DNA of 64,000 nucleotides from Gracilimonas sediminicola (GCF_024320785.1 NZ_JANDBC010000001.1:673309-737308); one strand, 5' to 3'; positions 25,047-35,160 are shown, counted from the stretch's first letter. Notes: a model not told the origin generated them from the sequence alone. A program made the numbers and translations.

Positions 25047-27284
25047 TCAGGCTTCCATTGCTTTAGGGATCACGCTTTCATAAGTCTTCTCGGCGGCATC
25101 TACGTTCAGTGAAACCAAATTTTTGATTTCGAGGGAATCCCCTTTAACCACGCCTAATTCAAACATGGGCACGTTGGCTTTTTCAAAGTGGTGTTTGGCC
25201 GTCTGCAATTCTGCTGCCGGAATAGTAATGACCACTCCTGACTGAGCTTCACTAAACAGAATTTCATGGGTTGATCCTTTCATCGTTTCCACAGAAACTT
25301 CTGCTCCTTTCTTCCCGAAGATAGCCATTTCTGCCAGGGCAATGGCCAAACCGCCATCAGATACATCATGGGCGGCGGTAATCAATCCGGTTTGAATGGC
25401 AGTCAATAATGCCTGCTGAAGGTTTGCTTCGAACTTAAGATCTATTTCAGGTGCGTCACCGGTGGTGAGTTCATGGATGGTCTTCAGGTATTCACTTCCA
25501 CCCAGCCCTTTTCGGTCAGCTCCTATATAAAGGACGATATCACCTTCTTTTTTGAAGCCGGGCGTCATCAGGTGTTTCTCCACATCTTCAATCACCCCTA
25601 ACATCCCGATGATAGGCGACGGGAAAATAGCTCCGTTCGGGTTTTCATTATAGAAACTCACGTTTCCACCGGTTACCGGAGTGTTGAGTGTACGGCAGGC
25701 ATCGGCCATTCCGCCTAATGCTTCTTTGAAAGTCCAGTACACTTCCGGCTTATACGGGTTTCCAAAATTCAGGCAGTTGGTGATGGCCATGGGTTTGGCG
25801 CCGGAACAAACTACATTTCGTGCCGATTCAGCCACCGCGATTTGCCCTCCTTTACGAGGATTCAGATATACATACCGGCCATTACAATCGGTTTTGGCCA
25901 CCAATCCTTTGTTACTTCCTTTGATGCGAATCACCCCGGAATCAGAAGCTCCGGGACCGGTTACGGTATTGGTGCGAACCATGGTGTCGTACTGCTCATG
26001 CACCCAGCGCTTGGATGCAATATTCGGCGAGCCAAGCAACCGGGTTACCGTTTCCGAATAATTATCATGATGCTCCAGGGAATCAATATCAAAGTTCTGA
26101 ACTTCATCAAGGTAAGCCGGCTTCTTCGTTTCCCGGATATACTGAGGAGCTCCTCCTCCCAGCACCAGGTGTTCCGCCGGAATGTCGGCTTTAATCTCGC
26201 CGTCTTTCCAGTAGGTTACATTCTCGGTATCCACAACTTCACCGATCACTACTCCGTGCAGGTCCCATTTTTCATATACATCAATGACCTCCTGCTCACG
26301 TCCTTTCTCGGCAACAATGAGCATGCGCTCCTGACTTTCTGAAAGCAGTAACTCATAAGCCGTCATACCATCTTCACGGGCTGGCACTTTGTCCAGATCA
26401 ATTTTCATTCCCTGTCCGCCTTTGGCTGTCATCTCGGACGTTGAGCACGCGATTCCAGCCGCCCCCATATCCTGCATACCAATTACAGCCCCGGTTTTCA
26501 GCACTTCCAGGCTGGCTTCAAGTAATAGCTTTTCGGTAAAAGGATCGCCTACCTGAACGCTCGGTCGTTTGGCTTCACTTTCTTCACTGATTTCTTCGGA
26601 AGCAAAAGTGGCACCGTGAATACCATCCCGGCCGGTACTTGCCCCTACAATAATTACCGGGTTTCCAAGTCCTTTTGAAATGGCGGATGCGGTCTCTCCC
26701 TCTTTCACCAGTCCGATACTCATGGCGTTAACCAGCGGATTGCCTTCATAGCTTTCGTCAAAGCAAACTTCTCCTGCAATGACCGGTACGCCGAATGAAT
26801 TTCCGTAATCTCCGATTCCCCGAACCACACCGTCCAGCAGATAACGAACGCGGGGGTTTTCCATCGAACCAAACCGCAGAGAATTCAGGCTTGCCACCGG
26901 GCGGGCTCCCATCGTGAAGATATCGCGATGAATACCACCCACTCCCGTTGCCGCTCCCTGATAGGGTTCAATAGCCGACGGGTGATTATGACTCTCAATC
27001 TTGAAGGCGCAACCGAGTCCATCACCTAAATCCACCAATCCGGCATTTTCTTCACCGGCTCCAACCAACAGGTTTTCACCTTCGCTCGGTAGTTTTTTTA
27101 GCTCAACGATGGAATTTTTATACGAACAATGTTCACTCCACATCACCGAATAAACGCCCAGTTCCGTAAACGTTGGTACCCGACCTAACCGGGTTTTTAT
27201 CATTTCAAATTCTTCTGCATTCAGGCCATGTTCCTCGGCCAGTTCGAGCGTTACTTCCGGTTCTTGAATCGTTGTTTGCGACAT
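25047..27284 (-). CDS. purL: phosphoribosylformylglycinamidine synthase subunit PurL
   Basis: A 745-residue small-type FGAM synthase, which turns formylglycinamide ribonucleotide, ATP and ammonia into FGAM in purine synthesis. [32 protein letters not shown] and the second-half repeat [10 protein letters not shown] / [15 protein letters not shown] are diagnostic. In this type the glutaminase PurQ and PurS are separate proteins; neither is in the window. Length is typical. It is convergent with the AraC gene with no spacing, so termination must occur inside the neighbour or be factor-dependent. Confidence 0.97.
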   Translation of the reverse strand: MSQTTIQEPEVTLELAEEHGLNAEEFEMIKTRLGRVPTFTELGVYSVMWSEHCSYKNSIVELKKLPSEGENLLVGAGEENAGLVDLGDGLGCAFKIESHNHPSAIEPYQGAATGVGGIHRDIFTMGARPVASLNSLRFGSMENPRVRYLLDGVVRGIGDYGNSFGVPVIAGEVCFDESYEGNPLVNAMSIGLVKEGETASAISKGLGNPVIIVGASTGRDGIHGATFASEEISEESEAKRPSVQVGDPFTEKLLLEASLEVLKTGAVIGMQDMGAAGIACSTSEMTAKGGQGMKIDLDKVPAREDGMTAYELLLSESQERMLIVAEKGREQEVIDVYEKWDLHGVVIGEVVDTENVTYWKDGEIKADIPAEHLVLGGGAPQYIRETKKPAYLDEVQNFDIDSLEHHDNYSETVTRLLGSPNIASKRWVHEQYDTMVRTNTVTGPGASDSGVIRIKGSNKGLVAKTDCNGRYVYLNPRKGGQIAVAESARNVVCSGAKPMAITNCLNFGNPYKPEVYWTFKEALGGMADACRTLNTPVTGGNVSFYNENPNGAIFPSPIIGMLGVIEDVEKHLMTPGFKKEGDIVLYIGADRKGLGGSEYLKTIHELTTGDAPEIDLKFEANLQQALLTAIQTGLITAAHDVSDGGLAIALAEMAIFGKKGAEVSVETMKGSTHEILFSEAQSGVVITIPAAELQTAKHHFEKANVPMFELGVVKGDSLEIKNLVSLNVDAAEKTYESVIPKAMEA

Positions 27285-27371
27285 TCCGATGGAGTGATTG
27301 AAGCGTTATGGTTTCAGAAAGTCCAAAGGTACGATTATTTGTGAAAAGGCTCTAACTCACTTGCCGCCTTT

Positions 27372-28646
27372 CTATTTTTTATTGAACCGTTCGTGGATCG
27401 CTTTCTCCAGTTCTTCACGGTGATCGGGATGCGCAATTCCGGTCAAAGCTTTTGCACGCTGGCATAGATTCTTTCCATACAAATTGGCCACTCCATATTC
27501 TGTTACCACGTAGTGAACGTGTGCCCGGGTTGTTACTACTCCGGCTCCCTGCTTTAAAAAAGGAACAATTCGGCTGATTCCTTTATTCGTTGTTGATGGC
27601 AGCGCAATGATGGGCTTACCTCCCGGCGAAAGTGAAGCTCCCCGTATGAAATCCATTTGTCCGCCAACCCCTGAGTAATGATAGGTTCCGATAGAATCTG
27701 CACATACCTGTCCCGTTAAGTCCACCTCTACCGCGCTGTTGATGGCCGTCACTTTTGGATTTCGGCGAATCACAGCGGTATCATTGATATAGGCGATATC
27801 GAGCATGGCCACGGCCGGATTATCATCTATAAAATCGTAGGTTTTTTTGGATCCCATCACAAAGCCGCTTACAATTTTACCGGGGTGAATTTTCTTCTTT
27901 CTACCGTTAATGATTCCTTTTTCAACCAGCTCTATCACTCCGTCCGAAAACATTTCTGTGTGTACGCCGAGGTCCTTATGATTCGTCAGGCTTTTTAATA
28001 CCGCATTAGGGATGGCTCCAATCCCCATTTGCATCGTTGCGCCATCGTCAATCAGTTCTGCACAATACTTCCCGATTTTGAGTTCAGCCTCGTTGGGTTC
28101 CGGTGCCACTTGTTCGGGTAGTGGATCGTTGGTTTGTACCAAAGCATCAATTTCGTTTACGTGTATCAGGCCATCACCATGCGTTCGTGGCATATTGGGA
28201 TTCACCTGTGCTATTACATACCGAGCCGACTGAACCGCAGCCACCGCTGCATCCACCGAAACCCCAAGCGAACAATAACCATGGCTATCCGGTGGGGAAA
28301 CGTGAACCAAAGCTACATCCAGTGGTAATATGTTATTTCGGAACAGGTTTGGAACCTCACTCAGAAATACCGGAACGTAATCCCCGCGCCCTTCATTAAC
28401 AGCCTTCCTTACATTGGCCCCAACGAAAAGTGCATTTACAAAAAAGCTGTCTTTGTATTCGGGATCAGAGTACGGGGCCGGACCTTCGGTGTGTAAATGA
28501 ATTACTTCCACATCTTTGAGCTCGCTGTGGCGGTTGGTCATTGCTTTTACTAAAGGTACCGGCGTGGCTGATACCCCATGTACAAATACACGGTCTCCTG
28601 AATTAATAGCCTTTACTGCTTCGTCTGCTATCTGATATTCGATCAT
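27372..28646 (-). CDS. acetyl-CoA hydrolase/CoA-transferase family protein
   Basis: A 424-residue family I CoA-transferase of the acetyl-CoA hydrolase/4-hydroxybutyrate CoA-transferase group. HGVSATPVPLV, LHTEGPAPY, QMGIGAIPNAVL and the C-terminal GVGGQMDFIRGASLSPGGKPI with REYG-like VVTEYGVANLYGK are conserved. It would move CoA between a short-chain acyl-CoA and a free acid such as acetate. The exact acid is not predictable. It is divergent from the cbb3 oxidase locus, and a GAATATTC palindrome sits in each half of the shared gap. Confidence 0.88.
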   Translation of the reverse strand: MIEYQIADEAVKAINSGDRVFVHGVSATPVPLVKAMTNRHSELKDVEVIHLHTEGPAPYSDPEYKDSFFVNALFVGANVRKAVNEGRGDYVPVFLSEVPNLFRNNILPLDVALVHVSPPDSHGYCSLGVSVDAAVAAVQSARYVIAQVNPNMPRTHGDGLIHVNEIDALVQTNDPLPEQVAPEPNEAELKIGKYCAELIDDGATMQMGIGAIPNAVLKSLTNHKDLGVHTEMFSDGVIELVEKGIINGRKKKIHPGKIVSGFVMGSKKTYDFIDDNPAVAMLDIAYINDTAVIRRNPKVTAINSAVEVDLTGQVCADSIGTYHYSGVGGQMDFIRGASLSPGGKPIIALPSTTNKGISRIVPFLKQGAGVVTTRAHVHYVVTEYGVANLYGKNLCQRAKALTGIAHPDHREELEKAIHERFNKK

Positions 28647-28693
28647 AGGTAATGCCTTAAATTTTAATTTCGCTTATGATAATCATCAAATGT

Positions 28694-28818
28694 GAATATT
28701 CTTTTAAGAGATCCGGTGTTTAAAAAAATTCTAAATACAAAAATTACTCCTTCACTTGTTGATCGGCATCTGAAAACTTCTTAAAATCTAATATTGATAT
28801 TAGAATATGAATATTCAT
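28694..28818. promoter_or_regulatory. paired GAATATTC palindromes in divergent promoter region
   Basis: GAATATTC at 28694-28701 lies 45 bases ahead of the CoA-transferase start. The longer ATGAATATTCAT palindrome at 28807-28818 lies 13 bases ahead of the Rrf2 start. Such AT-rich dyads fit sites for an Rrf2-type dimer and so autoregulation, which is inferred. No clear AGGAG precedes the Rrf2 ATG. Confidence 0.4.
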
Positions 28819-28831
28819 TTAATAATCTCCT

Positions 28832-29299
28832 ATGCGGTTAATATCACAGGGGGCTCAATATGCCATCTCGGCCATCATAGCGATATCTAAAAGTTCGGAT
28901 GATGAGGGTGTGGTGTCGGCTTCCCATTTATCAAAATCTCTGAACTGCCCAACGGCCTATCTTTCTCAGATACTGGCCAAGCTCAAAGAACCTGGCATCC
29001 TTAACTCCCGAAGAGGACTAAACGGTGGGGTGTATTTAGCCAGGCCGGTGGATCAAATAACACTTATGGATGTAATCGCTGCCATCGATGGAGTCGAGTT
29101 TTTTAATAAATGCTTTATGGGAATTGAGGGGTGCGGCCATGTCGAACCCTGCCCTTTTCATGCATTCTGGTCGAAGGAACGAAAGAAAATAGAACAGTGG
29201 CTTAAAGACACCACCTTCGATGAGGTTGATAAGCAGATGTCACAGAATTGGTTTGACTTGCGTTTGCAATTTTCTAACGGAGTTCCTTCTTTGAAATAA
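28832..29299 (+). CDS. Rrf2-family Fe-S transcriptional regulator
   Basis: A 155-residue winged-helix regulator of the Rrf2 family (IscR/NsrR-like). The N-terminal HTH has LISQGAQYAISAIIAIS and YLSQILAKLKEPGILNSRRGLNGGVYLA. Three cysteines in NKCFMGIEGCGHVEPC (about 91-106) are placed as Fe-S cluster ligands. Cluster loss on oxygen or NO would change DNA binding. It is the first gene of the cbb3 oxidase operon and its stop overlaps the ccoI start by one base. It probably controls this operon, a role that FNR-type regulators hold in Proteobacteria. Confidence 0.88.
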   Translation: MRLISQGAQYAISAIIAISKSSDDEGVVSASHLSKSLNCPTAYLSQILAKLKEPGILNSRRGLNGGVYLARPVDQITLMDVIAAIDGVEFFNKCFMGIEGCGHVEPCPFHAFWSKERKKIEQWLKDTTFDEVDKQMSQNWFDLRLQFSNGVPSLK

Positions 29300-31764
29300 T
29301 GGTAAAGGCGGCTCCAACCATATCAACTACAGAAGTATGCTACCACTGCGGAGAAGTATGTCATGAATCAACAGTACGCTCTCAGGACAAGCCCTTTTGT
29401 TGTACCGGCTGCCGGACGGCCTTCCAAATTCTGGACGAAAGCGGACTCTGCTCCTACTACGACCTTGAAAGCAATCCCGGCATCAACCTCCGAAATACCC
29501 GCTCCCGCACCCGGTTTGATTATCTGGAAGATGAAGAGGTGATTTCACGGATAGCCGATTTTCAAAACCAGCAGCAGCTCTCTGTTTCTTTATACATCCC
29601 GAATATTCACTGCACCTCTTGTGTTTGGCTGCTTGAAAATCTGCAAAAACTGGATTCCGGCATTCTGCAAACCAAAGTCAATTTTCTAAAGCGTGAGCTG
29701 GATGTACTTATTGATACCGAATCTACGTCCCTGCGTAAAGTTGTTGAGCAATTAACCACTATTGGGTACGAGCCGGAAATCCGGCTCGACAAGCTGGATG
29801 CCACAACCTCCAAATCGCACCAAAATCGATCGTTGTGGCTGAAGCTGGGAGTAGCGGGCTTCGCCTTCGGAAACATTATGCTCTTCAGTTTCCCGGATTA
29901 CCTGGATGTGGGCAACAGCGGACTTGGCGGGCAGTTTCATGTCTTTTTTGGGGTTTTGAATATCATACTCGCCCTGCCGGTGCTTATTTATAGCAGCAGC
30001 GATTACCTGAAATCCGCATTTGCGGCTTTGAGTCAGCGAGGGGTGAACCTGGACGTTCCTATTTCCATAGGTATCATCGCTCTTTTTGGAAGAAGTGTCT
30101 ATGAGATTGTGACCGGCACCGGAACCGGCTACATGGATTCTTTTACCGGACTCATTTTCTTTTTATTGATCGGGAAATTGGTTCAGCAGAAAACGTTTAA
30201 CCGCCTGTCATTCAACCGCGACTATAAATCCTACCTTCCCATTGCCGTGAACGTTACCGACACTTTCGGTGCTGAGAAATCAGTTTCGCTGGATAAGCTG
30301 GTTCCCGGAATGGAAATCAGACTACGTAATCAGGAACTGGTGCCTTGCGACTCCACCCTGCTATCCGAAAAAGCTTATGTGGATTACAGTTTTATTACCG
30401 GTGAGTCCGACCCGGTTGAAGTTTCACAAGGCGAGTTGATCTATGCCGGGGCTAAATTGATTGGCACTTCTGCATCGTTCAAAACCGAAGAAGAAGTTGA
30501 AAACAGCTATCTCACCAAGCTGTGGAACCATGATGCCTTCACCAACAATGAGAAAGAGCTCAAGCTTACAAGCTTTGCCGACCGAATCAGTCCCTATTTT
30601 ACAGTATCTGTTTTGGGGATTTCTGCATTTGCAGGAATGTATTGGCTGCAGGCTGCAGGCATGGAAATGGCCCTCTCGGTTTTTACAGCCGTATTGATTA
30701 TTGCCTGCCCCTGTGCCCTCGCGCTATCCACTCCGTTCACATTAGGATCGGCTTTAAATGTATTGTCACTGAACGGTCTTTTCGTCAAAAACCACCTTTT
30801 GCTCGAAAATCTATCCAAAGCCGGTGCTGTGGTATTTGACAAGACCGGCACGCTTACCAATAAAGAAGAAGCCAATGTAGTATTCAGAGGGATGAACTTA
30901 ACTGAAACTGAAAAGGCGCTGATATATTCTACCTGTAAACAATCGGTTCACCCCATAAGCCGAAAAATTACTGATTTCATCGGGAAGAACGCTCAGAATT
31001 CCCTGAAACCTGAGAGCTTTTATGAAGTATCCGGGAAGGGAATTTTTGCTTGTGTTGATGGGCGATTTATTTGCATTGGCTCTCGCGCATTTCTGGCTGA
31101 ACAGACTAAAACTCCCCTGTCCGAAATTCCGGAATCAGATTTCAACGGTTCGGTTGCACATGCCTCCATTGACGGTGAATATCTTGGATACTTTGGGATT
31201 AGAGCCGGGTTCAGGGTGGGTGTATCTGATCTCCTTCAATCTCTGAAGACGAGATTTCTCACTTATCTCATTTCCGGTGATAACGAAACCCAGAAAGAAG
31301 AATTTGAAGGATATTTTACAGAGCAACAATCCCTGCTATTCAACAAATCACCGGAAGAAAAACTGGAATTTATAAAGCAGCTTCAGAAAGAGCATCAAAA
31401 GGTGGTAATGATCGGGGATGGATTGAATGATGCCGGGGCTTTAAAACAAAGTGATTTTGGTATCGCCCTTTCTGACGACATCAGCTCCTTCTCCCCGGCC
31501 TGCGATGCCATCCTGGAAGGAAAGTCTCTTAAAAAACTGAACAGCTTTATCGAATTTTCACAGGGAAGCATGAATATCATCATCATGAGTTTTGTGCTTT
31601 CACTTTTATACAACACGGTAGGACTGGGCTTTGCCATCACGGGTCATCTTTCCCCATTAGTGGCAGCCATTCTGATGCCGCTCAGTTCTATCAGTGTGAT
31701 GGTATTTACCTTTTTAACCACGCGCTATAAAGCGCAAAAACTGGGGCTGGCTATATGGAAGTAA
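29299..31764 (+). CDS. ccoI: copper-transporting P1B-type ATPase CcoI
   Basis: An 821-residue heavy-metal P-type ATPase that supplies copper for cbb3 oxidase assembly. An N-terminal Cys-rich region (CYHCGEVC, then CCTGC) is followed by a heavy-metal-associated domain with IHCTSCVW. The intramembrane metal site is CPCALA, the phosphorylation site DKTGTLT, and the hinge GDGLNDAGAL. Eight membrane segments fit the family. It lies inside the cco locus, which separates it from general CopA pumps. It is coupled to rrf2 upstream (1-bp overlap) and ccoS downstream (10-bp overlap). Confidence 0.92.
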   Translation: MVKAAPTISTTEVCYHCGEVCHESTVRSQDKPFCCTGCRTAFQILDESGLCSYYDLESNPGINLRNTRSRTRFDYLEDEEVISRIADFQNQQQLSVSLYIPNIHCTSCVWLLENLQKLDSGILQTKVNFLKRELDVLIDTESTSLRKVVEQLTTIGYEPEIRLDKLDATTSKSHQNRSLWLKLGVAGFAFGNIMLFSFPDYLDVGNSGLGGQFHVFFGVLNIILALPVLIYSSSDYLKSAFAALSQRGVNLDVPISIGIIALFGRSVYEIVTGTGTGYMDSFTGLIFFLLIGKLVQQKTFNRLSFNRDYKSYLPIAVNVTDTFGAEKSVSLDKLVPGMEIRLRNQELVPCDSTLLSEKAYVDYSFITGESDPVEVSQGELIYAGAKLIGTSASFKTEEEVENSYLTKLWNHDAFTNNEKELKLTSFADRISPYFTVSVLGISAFAGMYWLQAAGMEMALSVFTAVLIIACPCALALSTPFTLGSALNVLSLNGLFVKNHLLLENLSKAGAVVFDKTGTLTNKEEANVVFRGMNLTETEKALIYSTCKQSVHPISRKITDFIGKNAQNSLKPESFYEVSGKGIFACVDGRFICIGSRAFLAEQTKTPLSEIPESDFNGSVAHASIDGEYLGYFGIRAGFRVGVSDLLQSLKTRFLTYLISGDNETQKEEFEGYFTEQQSLLFNKSPEEKLEFIKQLQKEHQKVVMIGDGLNDAGALKQSDFGIALSDDISSFSPACDAILEGKSLKKLNSFIEFSQGSMNIIIMSFVLSLLYNTVGLGFAITGHLSPLVAAILMPLSSISVMVFTFLTTRYKAQKLGLAIWK

Positions 31765-31937
31765 TTTACCTGCTTATTGCCTTCAGTTTAATGGTCGCTT
31801 TAATCTTCCTGGGATTGTTTTTCTGGGCAGTGAAAAGCGGACAGTTCGACGATCAGTACACTCCATCGATGCGGGTACTTTTTGACGATACGAATTCAAA
31901 CAAAAAAACAACTAACCACAAAAATCGGGATGAGTAA
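31755..31937 (+). CDS. ccoS: cbb3 oxidase assembly protein CcoS
   Basis: A 60-residue single-pass membrane protein. The hydrophobic helix (residues 3-26) followed by FFWAVKSGQFDD is the CcoS signature. CcoS is needed to insert haem and copper into cbb3 subunit I in other bacteria. It starts 10 bp inside ccoI, and its last base is shared with the ccoN-O start. Confidence 0.9.
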   Translation: MEVIYLLIAFSLMVALIFLGLFFWAVKSGQFDDQYTPSMRVLFDDTNSNKKTTNHKNRDE

Positions 31938-34132
31938 TGTCATCATTAGAAACCTTTCATTACGATAACGAAATCGTCCGGAAATTCGGGATAGCCACTA
32001 TCATCTGGGGCTTAATCGGGTTTATCGTTGGGCTAACCATCGCCCTGAAACTAATTTATCCGGACTTCCTCGGCTTTATACCGGAGCTGTCTTATGGCCG
32101 GCTGCGACCGCTGCATACCAATGCTGTGATCTTCGCCTTTGCCGGAAACGCCATATTTTACGGGGTCTATTATTCACTTCCACGGCTTTGTAAAGCCAGT
32201 ATGTGGAGTGAGAAACTCAGTAATATTCACTTTTGGGGCTGGCAGGCTATTATTGTTTCGGCCGTATTAACCCTTCCTTTCGGGATTAACACCAGTAAGG
32301 AATATGCTGAGCTGGAATGGCCTATTGATATCGCCATCACTCTTATTTGGGTGATTTTCGGTATTAACATGATCATGACCATCCTCAAGCGTCGTGAAAA
32401 ACACCTGTACGTAGCCATTTGGTTCTACATTGCTACTTTTATCACCGTGGCTGTACTGCACGTGGTTAACTCTTTTGAAATGCCGGCCACTTTCCTGAAA
32501 AGTTATCCGATTTACGCCGGTGTTCAGGATGCCCTGGTTCAGTGGTGGTATGGTCACAATGCGGTGGCATTCTTCCTTACCACGCCCTTTTTGGGGATTA
32601 TGTATTATTTCATCCCGAAAGCAGCGAATCGACCTATTTTTTCCTATCGGTTATCGATCGTTCACTTCTGGTCACTGATTTTCATTTATATCTGGGCCGG
32701 ACCTCATCACCTGCTTTATACTGCACTGCCGGGATGGGCGCAGGCCTTGGGTACGGTTTTCAGTTTAATGCTGATTGCACCCAGCTGGGGTGGTATGCTT
32801 AACGGTTTGCTTACCCTTCGCGGAGCCTGGGATCGGGTTCGTGAAGATCCCGTTCTCAAATTCCTCGTAGTGGGTGTTACCGCTTACGGTATGGTTACTT
32901 TTGAAGGCCCCATGCTTTCCATCGCTAACGTAAATGCCATTGCTCACTACTCCGATTACATTATCGGTCATGTGCATAACGGTGCCCTGCTCTGGAATGG
33001 TGGTTTAACCTTTGCGATGCTGTATTACATTACACCGAAGATCTACAAGACCAAGCTTTATTCTGTGAAGCTGGCCAACGTCCACTTCTGGTTTGCTACA
33101 CTTGGTGCCATCTTCTATGTGATCCCTATGTACTGGGGTGGAATCACTCAAAGTTTGATGTGGAAACAATTCACTGCTGAAGGTCTTCTGCAATATCCAA
33201 ACTTCCTGGAAACCGTAACTCAGATCATCCCCATGTATGCGCTGCGTGCGGTAGGAGGAACGCTCTTCATTATAGGAGCAGCTATCGGTAGCTATAATAT
33301 CTTTAAAACTGCCCGCCAGGGTTCGTTGGAGAAATCTGAAGTGGATGAAGCTCAGGCAATCATTAACCCGGCAGAGGGACATAAAGAAAGCTGGCACCGT
33401 CGCCTTGAGTCCCGCCCGATCCAAATGACAGTATTGGTATTGGTTGTAATTTTGATTGGCGGTATTGTGGAATACGTCCCAACGGCTCTTGTGAAATCAA
33501 ATGTGCCTACCATTGAAAGCGTGAAGCCTTACACTCCGCTGGAAATTGAAGGCCGTGATATTTACATCGCCGAAGGTTGTAATAACTGCCACTCGCAGAT
33601 GATTCGTCCTTTCCGCTCCGAAACCGAGCGTTACGGCGAATATTCCAAAGCCGGTGAGTTTGTTTACGATCACCCACACTTATGGGGATCAAAACGTACC
33701 GGCCCCGACCTGCACCGTTTAGGCGGCAAGTATCCGGATTCCTGGCACGTGCGTCACATGTATGACCCGACGTCTACTTCACCGGGCTCCATCATGCCGG
33801 CGTATCCATGGCTCTTCACTCAGGATATGGACAAAGAATCCATTCCGGCTCGTATTAATGCGCTCAGAAGTGTAGGCGTGCCTTATGTGGAAGGCTATGA
33901 AGAAATTGCCATTCGCGATCTGGAGGCACAGGCTCAGGAAATAACCCAAGGGTTGAAAGAAAATGGCTTTGATCAGATTGAAGGAATTCAGATCACTTCC
34001 GACAAGAAAATCATCGCCATTATTGCCTACATGCAGCGGCTGGGAGTTGACATTAAAGGGGAAGAAAACCCCTGGGAGTCACTTCCATCCAGCGACCGTA
34101 TCCAGGCAAACTTCAAACCGCAGGAGGAGTAA
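31937..34132 (+). CDS. ccoNO: fused cbb3 oxidase subunits I and II (CcoN-CcoO)
   Basis: A 731-residue fusion. Residues about 1-480 form the twelve-helix CcoN catalytic subunit, with conserved His residues in RPLHTNAVIFAF, WYGHNAVAFFLT, AGPHHLLY and IIGHVHNGALLWNGG for haem b, haem b3 and CuB. Residues about 515-731 are CcoO, a membrane-anchored cytochrome c with CNNCHSQMIRPF as its haem attachment site. It reduces oxygen to water with high affinity and pumps protons in the inner membrane. Separate genes occur in Proteobacteria; the fusion is common in Bacteroidota relatives. The junction carries an extra hydrophobic segment (VLVLVVILIGGIVEYVPTA). Confidence 0.95.
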   Translation: MSSLETFHYDNEIVRKFGIATIIWGLIGFIVGLTIALKLIYPDFLGFIPELSYGRLRPLHTNAVIFAFAGNAIFYGVYYSLPRLCKASMWSEKLSNIHFWGWQAIIVSAVLTLPFGINTSKEYAELEWPIDIAITLIWVIFGINMIMTILKRREKHLYVAIWFYIATFITVAVLHVVNSFEMPATFLKSYPIYAGVQDALVQWWYGHNAVAFFLTTPFLGIMYYFIPKAANRPIFSYRLSIVHFWSLIFIYIWAGPHHLLYTALPGWAQALGTVFSLMLIAPSWGGMLNGLLTLRGAWDRVREDPVLKFLVVGVTAYGMVTFEGPMLSIANVNAIAHYSDYIIGHVHNGALLWNGGLTFAMLYYITPKIYKTKLYSVKLANVHFWFATLGAIFYVIPMYWGGITQSLMWKQFTAEGLLQYPNFLETVTQIIPMYALRAVGGTLFIIGAAIGSYNIFKTARQGSLEKSEVDEAQAIINPAEGHKESWHRRLESRPIQMTVLVLVVILIGGIVEYVPTALVKSNVPTIESVKPYTPLEIEGRDIYIAEGCNNCHSQMIRPFRSETERYGEYSKAGEFVYDHPHLWGSKRTGPDLHRLGGKYPDSWHVRHMYDPTSTSPGSIMPAYPWLFTQDMDKESIPARINALRSVGVPYVEGYEEIAIRDLEAQAQEITQGLKENGFDQIEGIQITSDKKIIAIIAYMQRLGVDIKGEENPWESLPSSDRIQANFKPQEE

Positions 34133-34134
34133 TC

Positions 34135-34323
34135 ATGTACAAGAATGTATTACGTGCGATCGAAGATATTGGGATTTACCCGAGCATCTCCCTCATTCTG
34201 TTTTTCACCTTTTTTGTGGTCATGTTGATTTACCTGATCAAGAAAGGAAAACATCATTGGGATGATGCCGCACGCCTCCCCCTCGAAGACGACAAGATGA
34301 ACTATAACCAATCAGAGCAATGA
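34135..34323 (+). CDS. ccoQ: cbb3 oxidase subunit CcoQ
   Basis: A 62-residue single-pass membrane protein. The hydrophobic segment at about residues 15-35 is followed by the short basic KKGKHHWDDAARLPL tail typical of CcoQ. CcoQ stabilises the oxidase complex in other bacteria. It lies 2 bases after ccoNO and overlaps the ccoP start by 4 bp. Confidence 0.88.
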   Translation: MYKNVLRAIEDIGIYPSISLILFFTFFVVMLIYLIKKGKHHWDDAARLPLEDDKMNYNQSEQ

Positions 34324-34925
34324 AAATATTAGACGACGAAAAAGATCTGCTACTCGACCACGAGTACGATGGAATCCGTGAACTGGACAATCATATGCCT
34401 GTTTGGTGGTTATGGTTGTTCTACTTCACCATTGCGTGGGGTGTAGGCTACATGGTGTATTATTATATGCTGGGTGGTCCTTCTCAGGAAGAACTCTACG
34501 AGATGGAAATGGCTGCCGCCGAGGAAAAGTACAACCTGGACAGTGGCGGTGGTACAGAACCTCAGGGTGAGTCTGACTTTACCTGGGCGTACCTCGATGA
34601 CGAGGCCAGAATTGAGGAAGGGAAGGAAATCTTTATGAGTAACAACAACCTTTGCTACACCTGCCACGGCAGTAATGGCGAAGGACTTGTTGGCCCTAAC
34701 CTCACCGACGATCTCTGGATCCACGGTTGCTCTGCTGATGAAATGGCTGCCAGTATCATCGAAGGCTTTCCGGATAAAGGAATGATTGCCTACGGAAGTG
34801 GCGCACCCATGTCGAACGAAAAGGTCCAAAGCCTGATCAGCTATATTGCCTCCATACAGGGAACCGACCCTGCCGGGGCAAAAGCCGCTGACATGAGCCG
34901 CGCTCAACCCTGTACAATTGAGTGA
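34320..34925 (+). CDS. ccoP: single-haem cbb3 oxidase subunit III (CcoP)
   Basis: A 201-residue membrane-anchored cytochrome c that feeds electrons to CcoO/CcoN. The FixP-type N-terminal segment (HEYDGIRELDNHMPVWW and a transmembrane helix) is present. Only one CxxCH is found, in NLCYTCHGSNGEG, with a candidate Met ligand in GAPMSNE. Proteobacterial CcoP has two haem c sites and about 300 residues, so one domain is absent. It is followed by a 235-base gap with a long hairpin before ccoG. Confidence 0.92.
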   Translation: MKILDDEKDLLLDHEYDGIRELDNHMPVWWLWLFYFTIAWGVGYMVYYYMLGGPSQEELYEMEMAAAEEKYNLDSGGGTEPQGESDFTWAYLDDEARIEEGKEIFMSNNNLCYTCHGSNGEGLVGPNLTDDLWIHGCSADEMAASIIEGFPDKGMIAYGSGAPMSNEKVQSLISYIASIQGTDPAGAKAADMSRAQPCTIE

Positions 34926-34930
34926 TTTTA

Positions 34931-35098
34931 ATGATAAAGTGATGAGTGATAAGTGAAGCATGCGGATAATAGCGCAAGCGGACGCTTGAACCATTTTAGT
35001 TCATAAACCATAATTGTGTGAGTGATAAGTAGGCCATCATAATTAACAAAAGCCTACTTATCACTTCATCACCCTATCACTTTATCACATTCATAAAA
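34931..35098. repeat. self-complementary GTGATAAGT-word intergenic element
   Basis: In the gap between ccoP and ccoG, AGTGATAAGTAGGC at 35021-35034 pairs perfectly with GCCTACTTATCACT at 35052-35065 (14 bp, 17-base loop). Flanking copies of related words (34931-34958 and 35066-35098) are also inversely complementary. The structure could fold as a long cruciform or stem in mRNA and reduce or attenuate transcription into ccoG. No gene is seen in this gap. Confidence 0.7.
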
Positions 35099-35160
35099 TC
35101 ATCACAAAAGAAAAATACATTAGGGCATTATTTGAGGTCGAATAAACGAGAGCGAAGAAC

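Noticed and set aside
34410..34994. 194-residue minus-strand ORF over ccoP
   Set aside because: It is the antisense shadow of ccoP, which has clear cytochrome motifs.
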